This document shows positions 49,965-58,174 of a stretch of 64,000 nt of DNA, in pieces. The notes under the pieces were generated by a model. The model did no database searches and was not told the origin of the DNA. It saw only the letters and a program-made list of their open reading frames with translations. The stretch's first letter is position 1. The number at the start of each line of letters is the position of its first letter. Source of the stretch: Oscillospiraceae bacterium (GTDB taxonomy: Bacteria > Bacillota > Clostridia > Saccharofermentanales > Saccharofermentanaceae); NCBI GenBank assembly GCA_902787975.1, contig CADAIP010000001.1, positions 62,001 to 126,000 on the forward strand. Reading direction: 5' to 3'. The position numbers and the translations under genes were made by a program.

Positions 49965-50355
49965 TATCCTGCACTCCGCTCTTTCTTAAGTTTTCTTCCT
50001 GAGCAAGTGCTCTTTCTTTTTCGATCGGGTCAGCGATAAAAGCTGTGCCGCTATGGCTGATCTGAATGGCTGTTCCACAGAACTGGCAGAAACCGGTAGA
50101 ACCCCTTCTGATCCTGTTGCCCGTCGAACCGCAGTTCGGACATTCAACAGCTACGCTGGCACGTGCGATCTCGTCTTCCAGCATCGTTCTTCTGTATCTT
50201 GAATTTTCTTCGATAGTCTTCTCTCTAGAGGCTTCAGCCTGAAGTCTTGCTCTCTCGGAAGCGGTTCTTGAACGCTCTATCTCTTGCTGCTTCAGGATAT
50301 GATCACTAACTCTGAAACCAATCTTGATGAGATTGTTTAATCCTATCCCAAACAT
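49957..50355 (-). CDS. Coiled-coil zinc-ribbon protein
   Basis: The 132-residue protein has a short hydrophobic start (MFGIGLNNLIKIG), a charged coiled coil (about 18-68, rich in R, E, A, Q), then a zinc ribbon CPNCGS...CQFCG (about 72-94) and a polar tail. GGAGG precedes the ATG. The ribbon may bind nucleic acid or a protein partner, most simply the membrane protein encoded next. Family not recognised beyond zinc-ribbon domain. Confidence 0.75.
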   Translation of the reverse strand: MFGIGLNNLIKIGFRVSDHILKQQEIERSRTASERARLQAEASREKTIEENSRYRRTMLEDEIARASVAVECPNCGSTGNRIRRGSTGFCQFCGTAIQISHSGTAFIADPIEKERALAQEENLRKSGVQDNG

Positions 50356-50398
50356 GAGTTTTTCCTCCTGTAAATCTATCCGAATATTCCAGGAGATA

Positions 50399-51031
50399 TT
50401 ATATCAGATTTGCAAGTTCGCGCGCCAATCTTGAGACGGGCAGACCCACCACATTGGAGTAGTCTCCGTCGATCCTTTTTATCAGTAATGCACCCATGTC
50501 CTGGATGCCGTATGAGCCTGCTTTATCGTAAGGTGAACCGCTGTCACAGTAGTCCGAAATGAGCTTATTCTGAAGTTCGTCCAAAGCATAGAATTCGACA
50601 CGTGTTTCTTCAGTAAAAACCTTCTTCTCTGACCCTGCGAAAACAGCGACTCCGGTCGCAACAACATGTTCTCTTCCGGACATTGATGAAAGCATTCTCA
50701 CCGCATCTTCACGATCAAGCGGTTTGCCGTAGATCACGTCATCCAAAATGACAGATGTGTCCGCACCGATGACGATCGAATTCTCCTTTTCTTCTTCCGA
50801 CAGGGAATCGAAAACAGCCTTCGCTTTTATCTCTGCAAGATGCTCACTGACCTTAAGCGCAGGTGTGCCCTCTTCTTCCATCTTTATCTCTGCGGCACGC
50901 TCGTCAACGTCGGCTGTTACCACAACGAAATCTTTTGTAACCAAAGACAGCAATTCGCGCCTCCTGGGAGACGCGCTTGCTAAAATAATATTCTTATTAA
51001 TCTTTACTGATTCCACTAGCGTTACACTCAT
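50399..51031 (-). CDS. maf: Maf-family nucleotide pyrophosphatase
   Basis: The 210-residue protein starts after about 15 residues with ILASASPRRRELL (phosphate loop), then VIGADTSVILDD with catalytic Asp (about 88-99), GKPLDREDAVRML and SGSPYDKAGSYGIQDMGALLI with the lysine. Maf hydrolyses non-canonical nucleotides (dTTP/UTP or modified forms) and delays septum formation when overproduced. It lies four bases after the SDR-repeat gene. Another ATG a few codons further in is possible. Confidence 0.94.
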   Translation of the reverse strand: MSVTLVESVKINKNIILASASPRRRELLSLVTKDFVVVTADVDERAAEIKMEEEGTPALKVSEHLAEIKAKAVFDSLSEEEKENSIVIGADTSVILDDVIYGKPLDREDAVRMLSSMSGREHVVATGVAVFAGSEKKVFTEETRVEFYALDELQNKLISDYCDSGSPYDKAGSYGIQDMGALLIKRIDGDYSNVVGLPVSRLARELANLI

Positions 51032-51034
51032 TCA

Positions 51035-53506
51035 TCAGTTTCCCGGAGGAGGAGCGAAGATTCCCGGAGGAACTACCGGTCCTGAACCATTATCAGGGGC
51101 ATTGGCAATGGAATGGAATTTATTGAACTCCTCGTCAATGTCATCGAAGAATGAATCGTCAGTAGGCTGTGTGATCAAAGGTTCTTTCTTTGTTTCAGCT
51201 TCGGATCCGGAAGGCTTGAAACCGAAAGAATTTGAAGCAGGTGCAGCGGGTTCTGTCTTTGCGGGTTCTGCAGGTTTGAACGAAGAGCTGAACGGATTTA
51301 CGCTTTCAACCTTCTGTGCAGGTACTGCTGTCGGAGCGGGCTTAAAAGGATTGCCGGGCTCAGCCTTTGAAGAAGCGGTTGAAGCCGTTGCAGGTTTGAA
51401 AGGGCTAGGTTCATTCGACTGGGTAGGCTTGAATGCGTTGTTGCGGTCAGCTGCCTGCGCAGAAAGGAACTGTGCCGTGATCGACTGTGCTGAAGAATCT
51501 GATGCATGCAGCTTTCCTTCGCCGGAACCGCCGCCAAGTGATCCGCCGCCTAAAGACGGACCGCCGCTAAGTGAGCCTCCGCCCAATGATGATCCGGAGC
51601 CAAGCTTGGACTCTTCCTTCGGTGATGAAGAAGGAGTTGAAGATGACTTAGGGAATCCGGCACCGGGTCTCTCTGCCTTAGGTGCAGATGAAGGTGTAGC
51701 AGCCGCTCTAGGGAATCCTGCAGATGCAGGTCTTTCTGCTCTGGGTGCGGAAGTAGGTGTTGCCGCAGCTCTCGGGAAGCCTGAAGATACAGGTCTTTCA
51801 GCCTTAGGTGCTTCTGCCTTGGGTTCTTCTGCCTTCGGCTCTTCAGCCTTGGGCTCTGCTGCCTTGGGAGTTTCTTCAGCCTTAGGTGTTTCTACAGCCT
51901 TAGGTGCTGCAGGTGCAACAGGTGCTGCGGGTGCAGAAGAAGGTGTAGCTGCTGCTCTCGGGAAACCTGTTGATACAGGTCTTTCTGCCTTGGGTGCTTC
52001 AGCCTTAGGCTCCTCTGATGTCTTGAAAGGAGAAGGAGAAGGTGCCTTCGGAGTTTCAGGGATTATTGACTTAACGGGTTCAGGCTTCTTCTCTGCAGGA
52101 GCTGCCTTTGCATCATCCTTACCCGGGATGATGGACTTCTTGGGCTCTGCTGTCGTGAACTTTGTAGGTGTGCCACCGAATCTGAATGTAGTCTCTTTAT
52201 TAGGCGTGGGCTCATCAGACTTGCTCTCTGTCTCAGGGTCCTTCAGAGAAGACTGAGGCATGATCGACTTGTTCTCATCTTCCTTTTCTTCAGCTGCTGC
52301 CTTTGCTGCAGCGGCTGCCGCAGGTCTTGTGCCGGCAGGTCTCTGCGCAGTTGCTTCAGCAGGATTCGGAGAAACTGTGTGAGCCTTTGCAGTAACGTTC
52401 TGTGACTGCTTGAGTCTTGCTTCCATAGCATCGAAAGCTGTCTTCTTTTCCGGTTTTGCCTGAGCATCAGGCTTCTTGTCAGACTTGGGAGTTACTGCAG
52501 CTGATGACTGGATGCCTCCCTGCTGTGCGCCCTTGATGGTATCGTTGAGGGATTCCTTGAAGCTGATCGTTGTCTCTGGGAGGATACCGTTGCTGTTGTC
52601 TTCGAAACGCGCATCGGGATTCTCACTGAACAATGTGTATGCTTCTCTCGGATTCTCCTTGTGTGTGATCTTGTAGTAGAAGTCGACGAGCTTTGCAAGG
52701 GATTTGCTCATGACGAGCTTGGAAGCTGTCTTCATGGGCTTTTCGATACCCTGGATATCGTTAACATCCTGGAAGAATTCGCCTGATGTCTTGTAGTCGC
52801 CGCTTACGATGTAGCCGGCACCGGGTTCGCCCTTGTCAGCCAATGTGAGCATTGCGTTTGCGACGTCTCTTACGTCGACGAAAGCACGTCCGCCGCCCTT
52901 CGGAGGGATGGTACCGTTGTTAAGATAACTGTTGAGGACCTTGTTGATCTCATAATCCTGGGAATAGCCGGGGCCGATGATGAATGTAGGAAGCACCATT
53001 ACGGCATTGAGTCTGTTGAGTGCAACCTTCTCCATGACATAAGCAGCTGCCTCAGCCTTTGACTTTGCATATTCTCCTTCAACCTTGTTACGGTCGAAAT
53101 GGATCGTGATATTATCACCTGAAACCTCAGGATTAAGTGCGTATGCTGAACTTAAGTAAACGAGCTTGCCGACCTTGCGCTTAAGACACATGTCAACGAT
53201 GTTCTCAGCACCGATGACGTTAACTCTTCTCATTGTGAGATTGGTGGAATCGGAAAGTGATACATATTCATCGGTATGGAAAAGTACTGCCGATCTCGGA
53301 TCTTCGAGTTCGAAGAATTCTCTCATAGAGTCCTTGTCTGTGGAAATACCGTAACAGATCTCGATGTTAGGATTGTTTCTGTAGATCCTGGTGTCAGAAA
53401 GCTCACTCATGAGGATCCTAACTTTTTCTCCTCTTTGGAGGAGCATACTGATAACGGTTTTGCCTAATGCGCCTTCGCCGCCCGATACAAGATACTTTAC
53501 CGACAT
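51035..53506 (-). CDS. Extended SDR with long disordered repeat tail
   Basis: Residues 1-285 of the 823 form an extended short-chain dehydrogenase: SGGEGALGKTVIS at about 8-20 as the NAD-binding loop (GGxGxxG variant), YLSSAYAL with S/Y spacing, YAKSKAEAAAYV (YxxxK) and PTFIIGPGY. The remaining ~500 residues are low-complexity, rich in Pro, Ala, Lys, Glu and Ser. The tail includes four copies of about 20 residues around ERPVSTGFPRAAATPSSAP (about 505-620) and a Gly/Ser run (LGGGSLSGGPSLGGGS). It ends with NPFKPA-type repeats and an acidic element, then PPGIFAPPPGN. No signal or membrane segment is seen. The order is unusual; the tail may be a scaffold or surface-binding region. Confidence 0.8.
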   Translation of the reverse strand: MSVKYLVSGGEGALGKTVISMLLQRGEKVRILMSELSDTRIYRNNPNIEICYGISTDKDSMREFFELEDPRSAVLFHTDEYVSLSDSTNLTMRRVNVIGAENIVDMCLKRKVGKLVYLSSAYALNPEVSGDNITIHFDRNKVEGEYAKSKAEAAAYVMEKVALNRLNAVMVLPTFIIGPGYSQDYEINKVLNSYLNNGTIPPKGGGRAFVDVRDVANAMLTLADKGEPGAGYIVSGDYKTSGEFFQDVNDIQGIEKPMKTASKLVMSKSLAKLVDFYYKITHKENPREAYTLFSENPDARFEDNSNGILPETTISFKESLNDTIKGAQQGGIQSSAAVTPKSDKKPDAQAKPEKKTAFDAMEARLKQSQNVTAKAHTVSPNPAEATAQRPAGTRPAAAAAAKAAAEEKEDENKSIMPQSSLKDPETESKSDEPTPNKETTFRFGGTPTKFTTAEPKKSIIPGKDDAKAAPAEKKPEPVKSIIPETPKAPSPSPFKTSEEPKAEAPKAERPVSTGFPRAAATPSSAPAAPVAPAAPKAVETPKAEETPKAAEPKAEEPKAEEPKAEAPKAERPVSSGFPRAAATPTSAPRAERPASAGFPRAAATPSSAPKAERPGAGFPKSSSTPSSSPKEESKLGSGSSLGGGSLSGGPSLGGGSLGGGSGEGKLHASDSSAQSITAQFLSAQAADRNNAFKPTQSNEPSPFKPATASTASSKAEPGNPFKPAPTAVPAQKVESVNPFSSSFKPAEPAKTEPAAPASNSFGFKPSGSEAETKKEPLITQPTDDSFFDDIDEEFNKFHSIANAPDNGSGPVVPPGIFAPPPGN

Positions 53507-53681
53507 ACTTATGTGTCTCCTTGGCGTTTGTGTTTGCTTTTATTGCTAGGTCTGATTGGTGCTCATTTTAATTTTTTATCCGGATGATCCACATGAGTGC
53601 ATAATTCGGATAATAAATTATTATAAACACATTTTACACTTTCAAATTCTTATGTGCAAAAAAATAACTTGAAAATGATTG

Positions 53682-53710
53682 TTGACAATTTTGTTAAGCA
53701 CATATATATT
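53682..53710 (+). promoter_or_regulatory. Promoter of the T-box leader
   Basis: TTGACA (53682-53687) and TATATT (53705-53710) are 17 bp apart. Transcription begins near 53717, followed by a small GCTTTC-GCAA-GAAAGC-type hairpin before the T-box. Confidence 0.82.
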
Positions 53711-53756
53711 TGAGGTGCTTTCGCAAGAAAGAGCAACAATTGAATACTTAATCAAA

Positions 53757-54025
53757 GGCTGTGACGAAGAAGGCCGCATTGATTCGTTCAATACAGAGAA
53801 GTGCTGTTTGCTGAGAGGCACGTGACGATATTTGCAAGAGCTATCCCTTCCGAGCCGGCATCCCGAACAGGAATGATTCCCAAGTAGATGGTGCCCGTGA
53901 TGCTGCGTTAAGGTAAAGGAGTTGTCAGACTTCGTGAGTGGTAAACCTTAAGGGTTTGCAAATTGAGTGGTACCGCGGATTTATATTCGTCTCAATATCC
54001 TAAGTAGGATGTTGAGGCTTTTTTT
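53757..54025 (+). promoter_or_regulatory. T-box riboswitch leader
   Basis: Stem I runs from GGCT at 53757 to AGCC at 53856 with a K-turn-like GTGACGA near its base and an AGAGA/GCTG distal arm. Stem II/III-type elements follow with AAGTAGATGGTGCC. The T-box sequence TGGTACCGCGG is at 53968-53978, and the terminator is at 53989-54025 (12-pair stem, seven T). Uncharged tRNA stabilises the antiterminator. The specifier codon in CTATCCCTTCC could not be fixed by eye: AUC (Ile), GCU (Ala) and UUC (Phe) are possible by alignment. Control of an acyl-CoA synthetase by a T-box is unusual. Confidence 0.92.
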
Positions 54026-54064
54026 ATTTGCGGAGAAAAATACATTTTTAGAAGGAGATTGCTT

Positions 54065-56410
54065 ATGTCAACAACAGACAACAACGTAGAGTTCAAGCTC
54101 GCTGAAGTTGCATCCCGTGTTCATGGTCTTAGACTTGATATGGGACTCACACCCGAAGAAGTCGCTTCTAAACTTGATATTTCCACCGAGGAGTATCTCA
54201 AGTTTGAGGAAGGTACACAGGACTTCAACTTTACATTCATTTACAAGTTCGCTAACCTTGCCGGCGTTGAGATTTCCGACATCATGGAAGGTTCATCCCC
54301 TTCCCTCAAGGAATATGCCGTAACAAGAAACGGACAGGGAAGCCCTATCACAAGACGTACAGGCTACAAATACCAGCGTCTTGCATCCAGATTCAAGAAC
54401 AAGCTCTGCGAGCCTTTCCGTGTCGTAGTACCTTATTCCGAAGAGGCTTTGAATCCTCCCTATCACCTCGTTTCTCATAACTATCAGGAGATGAACATCG
54501 TCGTTAAGGGTACATTGAAGGTAATCATCGGCGATTCCTCCGAAGTACTCCATGAAGGCGACTGCATCTACTTTGACTCCACACAACCCCACGGCGAGTT
54601 TGCTCTGGGCGGTGAGGACTGCGTCTTCTATGCGATCATCCTGAACCCTGAAGCATGGGGCAAGGGTGAGAACTATACAACACCTTACAATTCAGAGGAG
54701 ATGCGTACAGACAACGTTACTAACGTTGACGCAGCTAATCTTGAAGATGCCGTTTACACACATTACCTCAACGGCGTTCTCGACGAGAACGGCCAGATGG
54801 TAGACGTTGACGTTAACGTTCCTGCCTGCAAGAAGTTCAACTTCGCATTCGACTGCGTTGACGTTATCGCAGACAAGAACCCTGATAAGCTCGCCATGCT
54901 CTGGGTCGCAAAGGACTGCGTAACAGAGAGAAGATTCACATTCGGCGATATCAAGAAGTATTCCAACATGACGGCCAACTACTTCAAGTCTTTGGGCATC
55001 GGCAAGGGTGACAAGGTCGTTCTTGTCCTCAAGCGCCACTATCAGTTCTGGTTCGCCATGATGGGTCTCGAAAAGCTTGGAGCCGTAGCTATCCCTGCTA
55101 CCCACCTCCTTCGTGACCACGACTACGAATACCGTTTCAATGCCGCAGGAGTTAAAGCAGTATTCTGCACTTCAGATGACGATGCTGCCGATGAGTGTGA
55201 GAAGGCAGCAAAGGTATGCGGAGTCGAGACTCTCATCCTCTGCAACGGTTCAAGACCCGGATGGCACGACTTCAACGAGGAGTTCAAGAACTTCTCTGAT
55301 GTATTCGAGCGTCCTGAAGATTACGCATGCGGATACGATCCGATGGTAATGTTCTTCACATCAGGCACAACAGGATATCCTAAGATGGCTCTGCATTCTT
55401 ACATGTATGCAATCGGCCACATCCCTACAGCTAAGTATTGGCAGAACGTAGATCCTAACGGTCTCCACTTCTCCATCTCCGATACAGGCTGGGGTAAGGC
55501 ACTCTGGGGCAAGCTCTATGGTCAGTGGCTCTGCGAAGCTCCTGTCTTCACATTCGACTTCGACCGCTTCAAGGCTGAAGAGATCCTCCCTATGTTTAAA
55601 AAGTACAACATCACAACATTCTGCGCACCTCCGACGATGTTCAGATTCTTCATCAAGGAAGATCTTTCCAAGTACGATCTGTCTTCACTTAAGTATGCTG
55701 TTACTGCAGGTGAAGCTCTGAACCCTGAGGTATTCAACCGCTTCATGGCAGCAACGGGTATCCGTCTCATGGAAGGCTTCGGCCAGACAGAGACAACGCT
55801 TGCCATCGCTAACCTTGTCGGCGCCAAGCTCCGCATCGGTTCAATGGGTAAGCCTAACCCGCTCTACGATGTTAAGATCCTTGATCCCGACGGCAACGTA
55901 TGCAAGCCAGGTGAGACAGGTGAGATCTGCATCAATACACAGAACTACCATCCGAAGGGACTCTTCCTCCAGTACTACCTCGCACCCGATCTTACAAACG
56001 AGGCATGGCACGATGGCTGGTATCACACAGGTGATACTGCATGGGCAGACGAGGATGGCTACATCTGGTACGTCGGCCGTACTGACGATGTCATCAAGTC
56101 TTCCGGCTACCGTATCGGACCCTTCGAGATCGAGAATGTCATCATGGAACTCCCTTATGTTCTTGAGTGCGCAGTTACAGGTGTACCTGATCCTCAGGGT
56201 GTAAGAGGTATCGTCGTAAAAGCAACTATCACTCTCGTTAAGGGCACAGAGAGAACAGAGGAACTCAAGAAAGAGATCCAGAATTACGTTAAGGAAAAGA
56301 CAGCTCCGTATAAGTATCCTAGAGTAGTTGAGTTTGTGGATGAGCTTCCCAAGACCTTCAACGGAAAGATCATGAGAAAGGCTATCAGATCTGCTGAGGA
56401 AAAGAAGTGA
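54065..56410 (+). CDS. HTH-cupin-acyl-CoA synthetase fusion
   Basis: The start MSTTDNN is set by AAGGAG seven bases upstream. The 781-residue protein has an XRE-type HTH (about 14-72, with LDMGLTPEEVASKLDIS), a cupin sensor domain (about 95-205, with EMNIVVKGTLKVIIG and HEGDCIYFDSTQPHGEF, of which the His residues could bind metal) and an AMP-forming acyl-CoA synthetase (about 250-781). The synthetase shows TSGTTGYPK, GEALNPEV, GFGQTETT, YHTGDTAW, GYRIGPFEIE and the catalytic lysine in FNGKIMRKA. In other Clostridia the HTH-cupin regulator and the synthetase are separate neighbours near iorAB. Fusion plus T-box suggests a role in amino-acid-derived acid activation. Confidence 0.9.
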   Translation: MSTTDNNVEFKLAEVASRVHGLRLDMGLTPEEVASKLDISTEEYLKFEEGTQDFNFTFIYKFANLAGVEISDIMEGSSPSLKEYAVTRNGQGSPITRRTGYKYQRLASRFKNKLCEPFRVVVPYSEEALNPPYHLVSHNYQEMNIVVKGTLKVIIGDSSEVLHEGDCIYFDSTQPHGEFALGGEDCVFYAIILNPEAWGKGENYTTPYNSEEMRTDNVTNVDAANLEDAVYTHYLNGVLDENGQMVDVDVNVPACKKFNFAFDCVDVIADKNPDKLAMLWVAKDCVTERRFTFGDIKKYSNMTANYFKSLGIGKGDKVVLVLKRHYQFWFAMMGLEKLGAVAIPATHLLRDHDYEYRFNAAGVKAVFCTSDDDAADECEKAAKVCGVETLILCNGSRPGWHDFNEEFKNFSDVFERPEDYACGYDPMVMFFTSGTTGYPKMALHSYMYAIGHIPTAKYWQNVDPNGLHFSISDTGWGKALWGKLYGQWLCEAPVFTFDFDRFKAEEILPMFKKYNITTFCAPPTMFRFFIKEDLSKYDLSSLKYAVTAGEALNPEVFNRFMAATGIRLMEGFGQTETTLAIANLVGAKLRIGSMGKPNPLYDVKILDPDGNVCKPGETGEICINTQNYHPKGLFLQYYLAPDLTNEAWHDGWYHTGDTAWADEDGYIWYVGRTDDVIKSSGYRIGPFEIENVIMELPYVLECAVTGVPDPQGVRGIVVKATITLVKGTERTEELKKEIQNYVKEKTAPYKYPRVVEFVDELPKTFNGKIMRKAIRSAEEKK

Positions 56411-56419
56411 TCTGAAAAC

Positions 56420-57151
56420 TTACGAAGCTTTCAACCAGAGCGGCTCTATCGTAGAGCCGCTTTTCTTTTGACCGGGTATGACCCTGACTTCAAAGCGGCG
56501 GTCCCTTACAAATGGCCAGAGATAAGAATATGCCTCGTGGGGATCTTTGAACTCGGGCATCGGAAAATCGGATATGTCCAGCAGCATGTTTTGGTCGGCA
56601 TACCGCTCAAGAAGCAGATGGTGTCTCTTGTCGTAGAGGATAAAACTGTCGATGTCGCGCCTTTTCAAGACCGGCTGCTTGATTATCGGCAGCACTGAAT
56701 TCCTGGGATTTATCACCATGCATGAAGCCTCCTCACCGAGATAGAAATCAAGCTCCGGCAGTATCGACTGCGCCTCCCTGTAGAGATCTCTTATCGCCAT
56801 CTGGATGCCTCTCATCAGCTCGCTCTTATAATCTTCCGCAACCCTTGCGCCGTATTTTAAAGAACAGAAGATCATCTTATAGAGATTGATCTCAAGTCCG
56901 GTGCTGTCCGTAAGGAAATAGTCCGCCGTCATCTGCTGGACCTCTGCACTGCTCTTGACTGAGATCATGTGATAAAGATACTGGGCATCCTTAAAACTTG
57001 TAGTGACATTAATGGCATCATCAGTAAATCCCGTCGTCCTTCTGTCCGATATTGAAACGGGCACCTTCCCCGATCTCAAGGCTGCAAGCACCGCACAAAG
57101 ATAACCTTCAAAAGTCCCGTCATACGTGTATTTATTGCCTTGTACTGCCAT
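56420..57151 (-). CDS. DUF4130/TIGR03915-like DNA metabolism protein
   Basis: The 243-residue protein starts YTYDGTFEGYLCAVLAAL, the hallmark of the DUF4130 family, and carries the usual middle (LIFCSLKYGARVAEDY) and a C-terminal part ending PLWLKAS. In other bacteria this protein pairs with a radical SAM partner of the spore-photoproduct-lyase type for a proposed DNA repair or modification step. The partner is not adjacent here, but an SPL-like protein lies at 44.4 kb. A GGGAGG site precedes the ATG. Its 3' end overlaps the terminator of the convergent synthetase gene. Confidence 0.72.
   Translation of the reverse strand: MAVQGNKYTYDGTFEGYLCAVLAALRSGKVPVSISDRRTTGFTDDAINVTTSFKDAQYLYHMISVKSSAEVQQMTADYFLTDSTGLEINLYKMIFCSLKYGARVAEDYKSELMRGIQMAIRDLYREAQSILPELDFYLGEEASCMVINPRNSVLPIIKQPVLKRRDIDSFILYDKRHHLLLERYADQNMLLDISDFPMPEFKDPHEAYSYLWPFVRDRRFEVRVIPGQKKSGSTIEPLWLKAS
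56440..56469 (+). terminator. Terminator of the synthetase gene, inside the convergent gene
   Basis: GCGGCTCTA/TAGAGCCGC (56440-56448 with 56452-56460) and a T-rich tail (TTTTCTTTT) follow the synthetase stop by 29 bases. The hairpin is contained in the last 20 codons of the minus-strand DUF4130 gene. Confidence 0.9.
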
Positions 57152-57253
57152 AGTCTTACCTCCCTGTTCTTGTAGGTGCCGTCATTCTATCACCCCGAAC
57201 ATATGTTTGTAAATGCCATTAATGGGACTATGCCGGAAAATTTCCGTGCACAC

Positions 57254-57284
57254 AAAAAAGAGGCCGGATGAGAATCCGACCTCT
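57254..57284 (-). terminator. Terminator downstream of the 57.5-kb lipoprotein
   Basis: An 11-pair stem (57259-57269 with 57274-57284, one wobble) and five or six T in the minus direction. The lipoprotein stop lies about 170 bases upstream, with the private repeat in between. Confidence 0.85.
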
Positions 57285-57326
57285 TAGCAGATATTTAATT
57301 TTACAAGCAAACATTAAAGCTTGATA

Positions 57327-57409
57327 ATGATTTCGAATCGCTTCCAACTTAGTAGATATTAGCTTATTTAAGCAAGCTGTAAGCCTAAAGATGATTTCGA
57401 ATCGCTTCC
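57327..57409. repeat. Private direct repeat ATGATTTCGAATCGCTTCC
   Basis: Two perfect 19-bp copies (57327-57345 and 57391-57409) lie 64 bp apart in the untranslated region of the lipoprotein transcript. GAGAAATCGC near 57440 and GCTTAC/GTAAGC-type segments nearby can pair with parts of them. The unit contains the palindrome TTCGAA. It shares no sequence with other arrays here. Confidence 0.7.
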
Positions 57410-57451
57410 GCACAAGCGAAGCGCGGAGGACCCGCGATGAGAAATCGCTTT

Positions 57452-58018
57452 TTAAGGCTTAGGAAATCCGATCTCCTTCAGGAAGTTCGTGATCTTTTCC
57501 TTGTCGCGCTTGCTGCCGTTCAGGGAGTAAACTTCGATGTAAACGTTGTCATTAACGTAAACACCGCCGTAAATCTCGCAGTCTTCATAGATGTAGCTGT
57601 CATGACGGTATAAAGAAATGATCGAACCGCTCTCGATCTCGCCGTTGAAACATACGGAACCGCGGGTCTTTGTAGCACTCATGGAGCTGTTGCCGGTGAA
57701 ATCGTTGTCGTCTCTGATCTCCTGGAAATCCTGATAGAAATCATCGAAAAGATCCATGGCATCGTCAGCCTTCTTGAATCTGATATATGTGTAGTAGTTA
57801 TCGCCGTCCTGGGCATAGATTACGTACTCGACTTTGTCTCCGTTATAGGTGACGTTCTTCTGGTGATATGTCTCATCATCATCAATGCCTACTGCATTGT
57901 CCAAAGCATCGAAGAAAACATCCTCGTCATCGATTACCTTAAAACCTGAACAGCCAGTGAATGAGATCAGTGTTACGCAAGCAAGAGCAGCTGCTGCAAT
58001 GGCCTTTAATCTCTTCAT
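57452..58018 (-). CDS. Lipoprotein, paralogue of the one at 24.4 kb
   Basis: The start MKRLKAIAA is fixed by GGAGGG at seven bases; a frame to 58039 includes the ribosome site. The 188-residue product has a lipobox FTGC at about residue 23 and one alpha/beta domain. Order, length and the end FLKEIGFPKP match the 24.4-kb lipoprotein (FLDTLGYPHP), although overall identity is low. The middle holds YTYIRFKKADDAMDLFDDFYQDF, the same helix position as FDFYYADYDSVF in the paralogue. Anchored outside the membrane; role unknown. Confidence 0.8.
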   Translation of the reverse strand: MKRLKAIAAAALACVTLISFTGCSGFKVIDDEDVFFDALDNAVGIDDDETYHQKNVTYNGDKVEYVIYAQDGDNYYTYIRFKKADDAMDLFDDFYQDFQEIRDDNDFTGNSSMSATKTRGSVCFNGEIESGSIISLYRHDSYIYEDCEIYGGVYVNDNVYIEVYSLNGSKRDKEKITNFLKEIGFPKP

Positions 58019-58118
58019 AAAAAAATTCCCTCCAAACACAAAATCTAAAAATATTTTACGCTACGCAAAAACTCATTTCAACGAACTGACACCGACAATA
58101 TTAACTAAATATCAAAGT

Positions 58119-58150
58119 AAAAATCCCCGACATAAACATATGCCGGGGAT
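58119..58150 (-). terminator. tyrS terminator
   Basis: ATCCCCG.CAT pairs with ATG.CGGGGAT (58123-58133 with 58140-58150), then TTTTT in the minus direction. Confidence 0.9.
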
Positions 58151-58174
58151 GAAAAGCATTTAATTAAGCCGGTA

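Noticed and set aside
50748..52256. 502-codon plus-strand frame opposite the SDR tail, with repeated GLSALGA
   Set aside because: It is the antisense reading of the repetitive tail; low-complexity DNA gives long frames on both strands.
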